64,000 nucleotides of DNA from Lentzea nigeriaca (lineage in GTDB: Bacteria > Actinomycetota > Actinomycetes > Mycobacteriales > Pseudonocardiaceae), in contig NZ_JAFBCX010000006.1 of NCBI RefSeq assembly GCF_016907955.1, positions 558,001-622,000 on the forward strand, in the 5' to 3' direction. The first letter of the stretch is position 1; the number at the start of each line of letters is the position of its first letter. Made by a program: the position numbers and the translations under genes. The notes below the pieces were generated by a model that saw nothing but the letters and a program-made list of their open reading frames with translations, searched no databases and was not told where the DNA came from. Positions 18,145 to 27,290 of this stretch are shown one piece after another.

Positions 18145-21100
18145 TCAGCGGTGCTTGGTGGACGTGCGGATGTCCTCGATGTCGGCACTGGTCAGCACAC
18201 CCGAATAGACACGGGCGTCGTCGATGTCGCCCTTCCACCCGTCAGTGCTGTTTCCGTTCCAGATGCCCCGGCCGATCCAGAAGTCACCGGTGGCGTTGAA
18301 CGCGCCCTGTCCCGTCTTGGTGGCCGCCTGCTTGACGCCATCGACGTAGAGCGTCATCGTGCCGCTGGTCGCGTCGTAGACACCTGCGAGGTGAACCCAC
18401 CTGTCCGCCTCGGCCGGCAGGTCGGAGACGATCAGCGATGACCCGCCGTCCTTCCGCGCCACCTGGAGGAAGCCCCACTTGCCCGTCTCCGGCCGGTAGG
18501 AGAGCAGGAACGGCGAGAAGGTGGTGTCACCCATGCCGACCGCGGTGTCCGGTACGGAGAACGCGCCGCTGTGCCGCACCCATGCGGACACGGTGTAGGA
18601 GCGGTCCGTGCGGAAGTTCACCGGATGTGCGCCCGCCACACTGCCCTGAGCCAGCGGGTCGAGGTTCAGCCACTTGTCCTTGCTGGTCAGGATCTGGTTC
18701 GGATCGTCAGGGTCGACCGGTGTGCCCGCCCACTGGACACCCCCGGAGAGCGTGGCGTTCTGCCCCGTCACCTCGTCCTTCGTCGCGGTCCCTGTGCGTT
18801 CGTCGAGGTTGTAGTGAGCGCGCAGCACGGCGAAGTTGTTCAGCTCGGCCGCCTCGACCGCGCTGATCTGCCGATCCCACACCTGGACGTGGTCGATCGT
18901 GGCCGGGATCTGATTGGTGCGCCCGCCGGCCCACTTGGCCGCTCCGACCACAAAGGGCCCCGTCGCGTTCCACAGAGCGGCGGTCGCGGTACCTTCGAGC
19001 TTTCCGTTGACGTACAACGACATCTTGTGCGCGTCAGGGTCGTAGGTACCCACCAGGTGCGTCCACACGCCCACCTCGGGCGGGGCTGCCGAGATCGTGC
19101 GGACCGACTGGGGCGAGTCCTGGTCGGCAACGGCCGCGCTGAACGTCCAGCGGTTCACCTCACGCGAGTACTGCAGGAAGAACGCACTCGCGCGGTTACC
19201 GTCCTGGCTGGCGACCGTGTAGAACTCGTTTGTGTTGTCGAGCTTCACCCACGCCGACACCGAGAACGCCCGCGATGTGTCCACGATCGCGGACGAGGTG
19301 GCGGAGAACGTGCTGGTGGTGTTGGCCTGGCCGTTGTTGGCGTAGCCTGCGCCGAAGGTCGCGCCGTTCAGCGTCAGCGGGTGGCCCTGACCGGTGATGT
19401 CGGTCGCGGTGGTCCCGGTGGTCTGGTCGAAGTTCCACGCCGCCACGGGGTTCGCGGGGTCCGCGACGTTGAACACGTACTTCTGCGGGTTGGCCGCCGG
19501 GTTCCCGGCCTTGTCGTAGGCCTGCACGTACAAGGTGTTCGTGCCGCCCGACTTCGGCGTGATCGGCACGGTTACGACACCGTCGGCCTGGGTCACGTTG
19601 ACCTGATTCTCGACCGTGGTGCTGTCGAGCGACCACCCATAGCGGGCGACGTCCATCGTGCCGTCCGGGCCCGTGTTCCCGTTGGGTGAGAACGTGAAGT
19701 TGCCGGTGCGCCCGACGCTGCCACCGAACCCGGTCGCGGGATAGTCCGTTGAGGACACTGCCGGGGTGTTCGGTGCCACGCTGTCGACCATGAACTCGCA
19801 CACCGGCGACCAGCTGCTGAGCTCGCCGTCACCGGACCACAGGTGGAAGCCGTGGACCCCATCGGTGGTGATCCAGCCATCTGGCACGCTGACCTCGGCG
19901 AACGATCCCGACGGCACATCCTTGGTATAGATGTCCTTGCCGTTCCACGTGTAGTTGGTGGCTGTCCCGATGGTGAGACGGAAACCCGCGTCCATCATCC
20001 CGCCGTCCGGGTCGAGCAGCCTGGCCCGCAGGCGTGGCGTGCGGTTCTTGCCGACGTAGGGGCGGTCGTTGCCAATGCGGCACGGAAGTGCGTCCGTCGC
20101 GTTCAGCCCCCAGCCCTCCAGGCCGAGGTCGATCGGCGACTTCGGGTACGAGTTGTACTTGACCTCGAGGTAGGGGTTGAGGTCGAACCTGCGCCACGAG
20201 TCGTCGAGCGACTTCTCGTCCTTGGCCTTGAACATGAACGTGGTAGCGGTCCACGGCTCGGACGCCGCCCGTTCCACCGCCGCCAACGCGTCGAAGTCCG
20301 CACCACCGTCGGTCGGGCACTTGGAGGGGTTGTTGCGTGTGTTGTTCTCCGACAGGTTCTTGATCCACCCCGGCTGGTTGTTCCACGTGGTCCACGGACC
20401 GATGGCCCAGGTGTTCCACAACTCGGTCGGAGTCGGCGAGCACGAGTACGACGAGATCACCTTGGCGTGCAAGGTGGCTGAGTGGATCTTCGTGCCGACG
20501 ATCTGCGACGTGTTCATCTCGAAGTACGTCCGCGATACGCCTGGGGCGCCGGTCGGTGTGACGAGCGACGAACCGTTGAGGTAGCCCGCCTTCAGGTCAC
20601 TGAGTTGATCGGAGGTCTTGTCGTAGTTCGGGGCGTCGCCCCACGGCGACTGCACGACCGCATGGTGCTGCTTGGAGCAGGTCGTGCAGGAGTAGTCGGG
20701 GTCCAGCCGCACGGGATAGACCGTGTTCGGATCGGCGAGGAACGCCTGGTCAGGCATGATCGAGATGGTGTTCTGCCCCAGCTCGATGCCCATGCGCGCA
20801 GCCCGGCCGGAGTCGGACGAGTCCCACATGCGGGAGGCGTCACCGCCGAAGACCTGCTTGCCGTCAGCACCGAAAACCACGAGACCGTCCGCCGCGTCCG
20901 GTGCCTTCGCCTTGCCGGACACCGACGCGGGCCCCGTGATCTTGGTGTTCTTGGTGTGGGACTTGAACGTGAACTTCCTGAGCTTCGGATTTTTCGCGGC
21001 CTCGGCGTTCTTCACCACGAGGTTCTGCGAGTAGCCGGTCAGCGCCGCCTGGATCTCCAGGTCCACGCCGGGCAGCACCTCCGGGTACGTCACGGTCTGG

Positions 21101-21567
21101 CCGGTGACCCGTGCCTTGGGCAGATCCGACTCCCACCCGAACCCGACCTCGGCCTCACCCTTGACCAGCCGCGCGACAGGCTTGGCCGCTGAACCGTGGC
21201 CACCCGCGCTGAACGACATGGTCACCGGCGCCACCTTCGGCGCCAGCGAGCCGTCGGCCTGCGGCACCAGCGTCAAGTCGATGGCGGCCCACGAACCGTT
21301 CCGCTTCACGCGCACCGGTTGCGCGTAGGAGATCAAGGTCCGCGAACCGTCGGGATTGGCCTTGACCTGCGAGTCCTCGGTCGTCTCCGACCCGATGACG
21401 ATCGACTTGCCACTCTGCCTCGCCAGCCTGTGCGCACCGGCCACGTCGACGACCTCGTCCGGCACAGCGGCGCTCGCCGGAGCAACAGAGCCGATCAGCG
21501 TTCCTACAACGACAACGGCAGCACTGAACGTGGGCAGGGCAAAGCCCCGCCCTCTGACGTATCGCAT
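18145..21567 (-). CDS. secreted LamG-domain protein, partner of the Rhs toxin
   Basis: The 1140-residue protein has a cleavable signal peptide (about residues 1-33, ending APASA). A beta-rich region with Rhs-associated character follows, then two concanavalin/LamG-like domains at about 715-900 and 930-1135 (FSVSAWVKLD, YTVSAWVRHSG). Such proteins usually precede YD-repeat genes in actinomycetes and may form part of the extracellular shell or bind surface glycans. It is the first gene of the operon; the Rhs gene starts 18 bp after its stop. The ATG at 21567 precedes the signal peptide directly. The biochemical role is not established. Confidence 0.85.
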   Translation of the reverse strand: MRYVRGRGFALPTFSAAVVVVGTLIGSVAPASAAVPDEVVDVAGAHRLARQSGKSIVIGSETTEDSQVKANPDGSRTLISYAQPVRVKRNGSWAAIDLTLVPQADGSLAPKVAPVTMSFSAGGHGSAAKPVARLVKGEAEVGFGWESDLPKARVTGQTVTYPEVLPGVDLEIQAALTGYSQNLVVKNAEAAKNPKLRKFTFKSHTKNTKITGPASVSGKAKAPDAADGLVVFGADGKQVFGGDASRMWDSSDSGRAARMGIELGQNTISIMPDQAFLADPNTVYPVRLDPDYSCTTCSKQHHAVVQSPWGDAPNYDKTSDQLSDLKAGYLNGSSLVTPTGAPGVSRTYFEMNTSQIVGTKIHSATLHAKVISSYSCSPTPTELWNTWAIGPWTTWNNQPGWIKNLSENNTRNNPSKCPTDGGADFDALAAVERAASEPWTATTFMFKAKDEKSLDDSWRRFDLNPYLEVKYNSYPKSPIDLGLEGWGLNATDALPCRIGNDRPYVGKNRTPRLRARLLDPDGGMMDAGFRLTIGTATNYTWNGKDIYTKDVPSGSFAEVSVPDGWITTDGVHGFHLWSGDGELSSWSPVCEFMVDSVAPNTPAVSSTDYPATGFGGSVGRTGNFTFSPNGNTGPDGTMDVARYGWSLDSTTVENQVNVTQADGVVTVPITPKSGGTNTLYVQAYDKAGNPAANPQKYVFNVADPANPVAAWNFDQTTGTTATDITGQGHPLTLNGATFGAGYANNGQANTTSTFSATSSAIVDTSRAFSVSAWVKLDNTNEFYTVASQDGNRASAFFLQYSREVNRWTFSAAVADQDSPQSVRTISAAPPEVGVWTHLVGTYDPDAHKMSLYVNGKLEGTATAALWNATGPFVVGAAKWAGGRTNQIPATIDHVQVWDRQISAVEAAELNNFAVLRAHYNLDERTGTATKDEVTGQNATLSGGVQWAGTPVDPDDPNQILTSKDKWLNLDPLAQGSVAGAHPVNFRTDRSYTVSAWVRHSGAFSVPDTAVGMGDTTFSPFLLSYRPETGKWGFLQVARKDGGSSLIVSDLPAEADRWVHLAGVYDATSGTMTLYVDGVKQAATKTGQGAFNATGDFWIGRGIWNGNSTDGWKGDIDDARVYSGVLTSADIEDIRTSTKHR

Positions 21568-22783
21568 CTATCCCCCCACCACCGGAACACCCGGCAGCCA
21601 CCCTTGTACGGTCCCCCGACCTGTGCCGGAGCAGCATGAACCAGGCCAGACGAAAAAGGAACACACTCACAAAGATCAACTTCGCGGGGAGGTGGACTTC
21701 ACATTCACACTCGAACAAGCACCGCGGACGTCGATCACAGCCTTTCCGGAAGGCGATGATCGGTGACAGGCGCCAGCCCAAGACCACTGCGGCTCCACGG
21801 AATTGCTCGTTCGTGGCGTCTGACTACTCGCAGCCCAACTGATCACCACCGCCTCGTGGACCGAAGGCCGCAAGGGCGCTCGACGCATCCACCGACCACA
21901 GGTTGGTCAGCCCGAGCAGAGACCCATCAACCTGGACTAACGCTGGACTAACGCCAAACAGGCGCAATCAGACGGTTGCAGGGCCGGACGGCTGCCAGCA
22001 CGGATCGAGTGGCCCGGTTGGCGCACCAGACTCGACTGGTCAACACCCGGTCTCATGATCGTCGCTTCGTTCGCATCCGACATCCCGGGGTGAACCACAT
22101 GCGCCGACCACCTCGACCACTGCCGACGCTGCGTATGGCGATCTGACCGTCACGTTCGACATCAGCTCATCGACGATCCCAGGCGATCGCCTCGCAGCGG
22201 CACGAGCCAAGGCCCGTACGTACTCCTGGAATAGGCGACCCAGACCACGCCCCCAGCGTCTGCAGTCCGTACTCCCAGATCAAGGCATTCGTCGCGAACT
22301 GACGCCGGTTCGACCGACCCAACACCAACCTGCACCCTTTGAGCACTCCATCACACGCAGGTCAGAGCCATGATCGTCGAGGTCCAGGTGCGAGTCCTGC
22401 CGAGGTAACCACCTTGACAAAACAGGTTGGTTGGCCGGAGCGCCGGCACCCACCAAGCGGCATGGGAACCGAAACGGCAGCGCCCGTTCAATCGACACCG
22501 AGCGATCAATCGACACCGAGGGATGCTGCGATCCGACAACGGCCCACCCGCCGCAATCACGCACGCGCCAGCGCAAACGCACGGTGCCAGACTATGGCGG
22601 GAGCGGCACGGCCGTCATGCCAGACGGCGCCGCCGACGCGTCAGCGGGCGAGCAAAAGGTCTTGTGGACAACCACCCAACCGGGTGGCCGGACCTGAAGC
22701 AAACCCGTGACCCAATTTCGCCCAGATCGGGGCCGTGCTCCAGTTTTGCTCCAGTTGGCGATACCATCGTCCACTTGGGACAG
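21568..22783. other. 1.2-kb gene-free region upstream of the Rhs operon
   Basis: No frame here shows protein-family features. The stretch contains small direct repeats: GGACTAACGC twice near 21937-21956 and an 18-bp unit with ATCAATCGACACCGAG twice near 22490-22525. A TGCGAGTCCTGCC segment at 22389-22401 recalls a tRNA T-arm 3' end. It must hold the Rhs-operon promoter. Its size, repeats and neighbouring tRNA gene would suit a decayed integration region, but I see no recombinase here. Confidence 0.5.
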
Positions 22784-22832
22784 AAAAACAAGATCGCCCG
22801 CTAACCCAATACTTGCAGGTCAGCGGGCGATT
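22781..22832 (-). terminator. Rho-independent terminator of the tRNA-Ala gene
   Basis: A perfect 10-bp stem (22793-22802 with 22822-22831) is followed on the minus strand by CTTGTTTTTCTG. It lies 20 bp beyond the tRNA 3' end and in the right orientation. Confidence 0.85.
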
Positions 22833-22851
22833 CGTATGCTGTGTTACGTTG

Positions 22852-22924
22852 TGGAGCTGAGGGGACTCGAACCCCTGACCCTCACACTGCCAGTGTGATG
22901 CGCTACCAGCTGCGCCACAGCCCC
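22852..22924 (-). tRNA. tRNA-Ala (GGC)
   Basis: This 73-nt cloverleaf has acceptor GGGGCTG paired with CAGCTCC, a D arm with GCGCAGCTGGTAGCGC, anticodon loop CTGGCAG in a TCACA/TGTGA stem and T loop GGTTCGAGTCCC. The anticodon GGC reads alanine codons GCC and GCU. The 3' CCA is not encoded. It is transcribed alone, away from the PaaK-like gene, and ends at a strong hairpin. Confidence 0.96.
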
Positions 22925-23048
22925 TTGAAGGTCCACGTTCCCGGGAGGTTTTCCCTTCCGTTCTCGTGTGGCAATACCGTACATCAAGAGGTCCACGAGA
23001 TAAAAATCGGGGGTACCCAAAGCGCATTCGGCCTGGTAGGACCGGGTG

Positions 23049-24290
23049 ATGACCGCCGGAGCGCCGTTCGACCCGAAGATCGAGTGCATGGACCCCGAGG
23101 CCCGTCACGAGCTGCAGGAACAGCGTCTGCGGGGGCTCGTGGACCGCCTTCTGCAGATCGACAACTTCCAGGGGGCTCGGCTCAAAGATCTTGGCGTGAC
23201 GCGCGGCACAGATGTGCGGCTCGACGAGATCCACCTGCTGCCCACGATCACCAAGCAGGACCTGTGGGACCACTACCCGTTCGGGCTGCAGATCGCGCCG
23301 CGGGAGGACGTCGTCTGCGTGCACGGGTCGTCCGGGACGGGTGGGCGGCCGACGCTCGTTCCCTACACGGCCAACGACGTTGAGGCCTGGGCTGAGGTCA
23401 TGGCTCGGGCGCTCGCCGGGGCCGGGGCCACCAGGCGCTCGGTTATCCACAACGCTTACGGCTACGGGCTTTTCACGGGTGGGCTCGGGGTGCATCACGG
23501 TGGTCTGAGGCTGGGGGCCACGGTCATCCCCATGTCCGGCGGCATGACGGAGCGGCAGGTGCGGCTCATCGAGGACCTGCGGCCGGACGTGCTCTGTTGT
23601 ACGCCGTCGTACGCGCTGCGGCTGGCGGAAGACCTCCAGGCCGACAACAGCATCGAGGTCGGTGTCTTCGGTGCCGAGCCGTGGACCGAGGAGATGCGCA
23701 AGGAGATTCAGGAAAGGCTGGGCATCAGGGCGCTCGACATCTACGGACTGTCCGAAGTGATCGGTCCTGGTGTGGCGTGTGAATCCCTTGACTCGGAAGG
23801 GCTTCTCAACATCGCCGAGGACCACTTCTACCCGGAGGTCCAGGACGGTGAGCTCGTCTTCACCACGCTCACCAAGACGGGAATGCCACTTCTCAGATAC
23901 CGCACAGGTGACGTGGCGACGATCCATGAGCCGGCAGGGCAACGGACGTTGAAACGGATGAGCAAGCTCAAGGGGCGCAAGGACGACATGCTCGTCATCC
24001 GCGGCGTCAACGTGTTCCCCACGGAGATCGAGGCGGTCGTGCTGGAGTACGCGAGCCCGCACTACCTGGTCGTCGAGGATCGCCGGACCACCACGGCACA
24101 GCTCCACGTGGCGGTCGAGTCCACACAGGACATCAGGAACGCACTCACGCACAAGCTCAAGGAGCGCCTGGGAATCACGTGCCAGGTGCACGTTCTGGAG
24201 CCGGGGAAGCTGCCGCGCACAGAACAAGGAAAAGCACAGCGCCTGGCCCGGTGGAGTCAGGGCCAGGCGCCGATCGACGGTCTCACTTAG
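23049..24290 (+). CDS. phenylacetate-CoA ligase (PaaK) family protein
   Basis: This is a 413-residue AMP-forming ligase of the PaaK type. It has the glycine-rich P-loop VHGSSGTGGRPTLVPYT near residue 93, IYGLSEVIGPGV near 235, a YRTGD motif near 285 and the C-terminal VRGVNVFPTEIE/PRTEQGKAQR-like end that closes over the active site. PaaK enzymes make aryl-CoA thioesters, but no other phenylacetate-degradation gene is nearby, so the true acid is unknown. The start is ATG 23049 after TAGGA; a GTG three bases earlier is possible. It converges on the thioredoxin-fold gene with an 8-bp overlap of 3' ends. Confidence 0.82.
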   Translation: MTAGAPFDPKIECMDPEARHELQEQRLRGLVDRLLQIDNFQGARLKDLGVTRGTDVRLDEIHLLPTITKQDLWDHYPFGLQIAPREDVVCVHGSSGTGGRPTLVPYTANDVEAWAEVMARALAGAGATRRSVIHNAYGYGLFTGGLGVHHGGLRLGATVIPMSGGMTERQVRLIEDLRPDVLCCTPSYALRLAEDLQADNSIEVGVFGAEPWTEEMRKEIQERLGIRALDIYGLSEVIGPGVACESLDSEGLLNIAEDHFYPEVQDGELVFTTLTKTGMPLLRYRTGDVATIHEPAGQRTLKRMSKLKGRKDDMLVIRGVNVFPTEIEAVVLEYASPHYLVVEDRRTTTAQLHVAVESTQDIRNALTHKLKERLGITCQVHVLEPGKLPRTEQGKAQRLARWSQGQAPIDGLT

Positions 24291-25065
24291 TCAGGTCGGA
24301 GAGCCAGTTCTTGTTGTCGAGGTCGACGAGCTTGCCACCGGAAGCGACGCTGGGCGTGCCGCGGAAGCGGCCCGTCTCCGGGTCGCGAAGAACGGGGTCG
24401 TTGCTCGTCTTCGTCATCAGCTCGTCCAGCTGGGACTTGTAGCTCTGGTTCCGCACGCAGGACTCGAAGCCCGCGGACGTGACGCCGACGTCCTTGCCCA
24501 GCTTGATGAGCTGGTCCTTGGTGTAGCCCGCTTCGCCTTCCTCTGGCTGCTTGGCGAACAGTGCCGCGTGAAAGGCGTTGAACTTGCCGTCGTCGGCGAC
24601 GCACAGGGCGGCGTTGGCCGAGTCGGTCGAGTAGCCCTCCGGCTTCGAGAGGCGGTTCAGCATCGGCAGGATGTGGTAGCGGACCTTCACCTTGCCGTCT
24701 TCGACGGCCTTCTTGATGTCGGTGCCGTACTTCTTCTCGAACGTGCCACAGATCGGGCAGAGGAAGTCCTCGTACACGTCGACCGTCACGGTGGCGGTGT
24801 CCTTGCCCACCAGCACCGTGTTGCCGTCGCGGACCGCCGGGGCCGAGATCAGGTGGTCGGCCGGGGCCTGCGGGATACCGTCCGAGGTGGACGTCGACGG
24901 CTTCATCTGCTGGAACACGACGTAGCCGATGACCGCGACGGCGAGCACCGCCACGACGGCGATGCCGGCGATCACCTTGGTTCGATCCCCGCCCGTGGTC
25001 CGGGCCTGGGCCACCGCACGCGCGGCCTGCTGCTTCTTCCGCGCACTGCGCTCTGCACCACCCAC
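24283..25065 (-). CDS. membrane-anchored DsbA-like thiol-disulfide oxidoreductase
   Basis: The protein is 260 residues: a short basic cytoplasmic N-terminus, one membrane helix at about 31-51, then an extracytoplasmic thioredoxin-fold domain with the redox pair C103-P-I-C106 (DFLCPIC) and a GTPSV cis-proline-type motif near 236. Proteins of this kind (DSBA-like/MoaF-type thioredoxin_4) oxidise or isomerise disulfides in secreted proteins. The GTG at 25065 gives the usual GGAERSARKK start of the family; the frame continues upstream into the MFS gene. Its 3' end overlaps the PaaK-like gene. Confidence 0.87.
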   Translation of the reverse strand: MGGAERSARKKQQAARAVAQARTTGGDRTKVIAGIAVVAVLAVAVIGYVVFQQMKPSTSTSDGIPQAPADHLISAPAVRDGNTVLVGKDTATVTVDVYEDFLCPICGTFEKKYGTDIKKAVEDGKVKVRYHILPMLNRLSKPEGYSTDSANAALCVADDGKFNAFHAALFAKQPEEGEAGYTKDQLIKLGKDVGVTSAGFESCVRNQSYKSQLDELMTKTSNDPVLRDPETGRFRGTPSVASGGKLVDLDNKNWLSDLTK

Positions 25066-25111
25066 GGCGACGAGGGTAGCGAGCCAAGCTAAAAAGAAGC
25101 TGAGTGCGCAG

Positions 25112-26398
25112 TCACGCTTCCGGATGGCGTGGCTTGCCTCCCACGCGTTCGCCCGTCGGGACCTCGGCACTTTCGTCCAGGCAGCCACATTCCGGTGCGA
25201 CCGCGACGGCCGTGTGTTCCTCCTCATGTGTGGGCAGGGTCTCGGGAGCCACGAGCCAGAAGGCGACGGACAGCAGCAGCGCCGCACCCGTGATGGCGAA
25301 CGACGCCTCGAAGCCGAACGAGTCAGCCAGCAGGCCCGCGCACATCGGGCCGATGATCGCGCCCAGGTCGGTCACCATCTGGAAGCCCGCGAGAACGGGG
25401 CCGCCCTTGCCGCGTGCGCCGATCACGTCCGCCACGACGGCGTTCTGCGGCGGGTTCAGCAGACCGGCTCCCATGCCCGCGACCAGCGACGCGGCCATGA
25501 ACGTCCACACGTCACCGGTGAAGCCCATCGAGACCGTGGCGAGGCCGCTGACGACGAGACCGGCGATGGCGACCGGCTTGCGGCCGCGGGTGTCGGCGAT
25601 CTTGCCGGACAGGAACAGCATCGCCGCGTTGCCGCCGGCGAACACCGACATCGAGATGCCCGCCACGGCAGGACTGTGCTTCAACGCCTCGATGACGAAC
25701 ACCGGCACCAACGAGATCCGCACGCCGAACACAGCCCAGCCGTTCGCGAACCCGGACGCCAGCGCCGCCCGGTAGGCCGGGTGCTGCACGGCCTGACGCA
25801 CCGACATCGGTGTGTCGCCATTGGACTTGTCCAGCGCCGCGAGAGTGGACCGCCGCAAGAAGAACCAGACCACGAACGCCGCGAGGCACAGCATCACGCC
25901 GTACGACACGAACGGCACCCACAGCCCGAACGGCACGAGGCCGGCACCGACGATCGGGCCCGCCACGTTGCCGACGAGGAAGCCCGCAGCCCACAGCCCG
26001 GAGGCCCGGCCACGCAACGGCGCCGGGGTGATGCGGATCAGCAGGCCCAGAGCGGCCACCGTGAACATCGTCGAGCCGACACCGGCCAACGCGCGCCACG
26101 TCAGCATCTCGGCGTAGCTGCTCGAGAAGCCCGACAACGCGGTGCCGAACGCCACGATCAGGATGCCGACGATGTACACCCGCGGCTCGCCGAACCGGTT
26201 GACCAGCTTGCCGCTCATCGGCGCGAAGGCCAGCCGCACGAACGCGAAAGCGCTGATCAGAGCGGCTACGGCGGTGTGACCGACGCCGAACGTGGACGCG
26301 TACACCGGCAACACGGGTGCCACGATCCCGAACCCGACGGCGATGATGAAGCTCGCCGCGACCAGAACCCAGACCTCGACCGGTAACCGCTCGCGCAC
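25112..26398 (-). CDS. major facilitator superfamily transporter (drug exporter-like)
   Basis: The 428-residue protein has 12 predicted membrane helices. MFS signature A occurs after helix 2 (GKLVNRFGEPR) and again in the second half (GKIADTRGRK). A GAGLLNPPQNAVVADVIG stretch resembles motif C of exporters. The acidic, His/Glu-rich tail (HEEEH) is cytoplasmic. The GTG at 26398 begins directly before the first helix. It lies upstream of the DsbA-like gene on the same strand, 46 bp apart. The substrate is unknown. Confidence 0.88.
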   Translation of the reverse strand: MRERLPVEVWVLVAASFIIAVGFGIVAPVLPVYASTFGVGHTAVAALISAFAFVRLAFAPMSGKLVNRFGEPRVYIVGILIVAFGTALSGFSSSYAEMLTWRALAGVGSTMFTVAALGLLIRITPAPLRGRASGLWAAGFLVGNVAGPIVGAGLVPFGLWVPFVSYGVMLCLAAFVVWFFLRRSTLAALDKSNGDTPMSVRQAVQHPAYRAALASGFANGWAVFGVRISLVPVFVIEALKHSPAVAGISMSVFAGGNAAMLFLSGKIADTRGRKPVAIAGLVVSGLATVSMGFTGDVWTFMAASLVAGMGAGLLNPPQNAVVADVIGARGKGGPVLAGFQMVTDLGAIIGPMCAGLLADSFGFEASFAITGAALLLSVAFWLVAPETLPTHEEEHTAVAVAPECGCLDESAEVPTGERVGGKPRHPEA

Positions 26399-26448
26399 AA
26401 AGCCTCCCTTAGCCCTGCTAAGGATATGTCACGCGGCAACTAAATAAC

Positions 26449-27264
26449 TCAGTCGAGCAGCTCATCCACTCTGCGTACATATGCCGTCACGGGATACGCC
26501 GCGACGAACCCGCACGCCTCGGCGAACCGCTCCCCCGGCCCTTCGTCGACCTGCGACGCGACCAACGACGCCCCGGCAGAACGCAGAGCCGCAGCAGCAG
26601 ACACCACCAACGACCGCCCAACGCCACGACGCCGCCGCGCCGGACGCACGACGCACTGCTCGACCAACCCCACACCGCGCTCGGCGAACCCCGACGCGAA
26701 CCCACCGATCCGATCGCCGTCGTCCACCACCAGCACCAGGCACCGCGGATCGTCGAGCCGATGCCCGAGCCACCGCGTCAACCGGTCCCGGTTCCCGACC
26801 AGTTCGTCCGACAGCAGCTCGACGATCCCCGGCAGGTCGGCGTCGACAGCCCGCCTGACCTCGGGAGCCACTGAAGCAGGCCCGCGATGAACCACGGTCA
26901 AGAGCTCCTCGACCGCGTACCAGCCGGAGTCGTCGGCGATGCCCTCGATCTCGTCCACGGTCGTCGGCGACGCGTAGACCACGGCCTCGGCGCGCCCCAC
27001 GTCCGCGAACGTCTGCTCGAGCTGCAGCAACGTGGACGCGACCTCGACCGACGACCCGTCCAGCGCGCAGCCGAAGTTGCCGGACGGCAGCGGGTTCTCC
27101 CGGTTGATCACGACCGCCGCGCACCCGACCCTGCCGACCTTGCCGTAGCGGACCGCACCGGACGCGAGCCGCGCCCCCTCGACCAGGATCGCGAGCGATC
27201 GCGCCTGGTACGGGTCCAGCAGCTCCGGGTCGTCCGGGTCGCGCAACGGGTCAAGCATCCCCAT
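26449..27264 (-). CDS. GNAT-family N-acetyltransferase
   Basis: This 271-residue protein has an N-terminal domain of about 130 residues followed by a GNAT fold at about 135-265. The acetyl-CoA-binding motif A is VVRPARRRRGVGRSLV near residue 215, which matches Q/RxxGxG/A. The ATG at 27264 is chosen over an open upstream extension; ATG 27258 is an alternative. It is divergent from hrpB with 26 bp between starts, so the two share a very short promoter region. Substrate unknown. Confidence 0.82.
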   Translation of the reverse strand: MGMLDPLRDPDDPELLDPYQARSLAILVEGARLASGAVRYGKVGRVGCAAVVINRENPLPSGNFGCALDGSSVEVASTLLQLEQTFADVGRAEAVVYASPTTVDEIEGIADDSGWYAVEELLTVVHRGPASVAPEVRRAVDADLPGIVELLSDELVGNRDRLTRWLGHRLDDPRCLVLVVDDGDRIGGFASGFAERGVGLVEQCVVRPARRRRGVGRSLVVSAAAALRSAGASLVASQVDEGPGERFAEACGFVAAYPVTAYVRRVDELLD

Positions 27265-27290
27265 GTCCCCACCCTGACACACTCGACGGT

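Noticed and set aside
22378-22407. tRNA-like T-arm sequence suggesting an attachment site
   Set aside because: Only a TGCGAGTCCTGCC fragment is seen; no acceptor stem, anticodon arm or matching second copy could be found.
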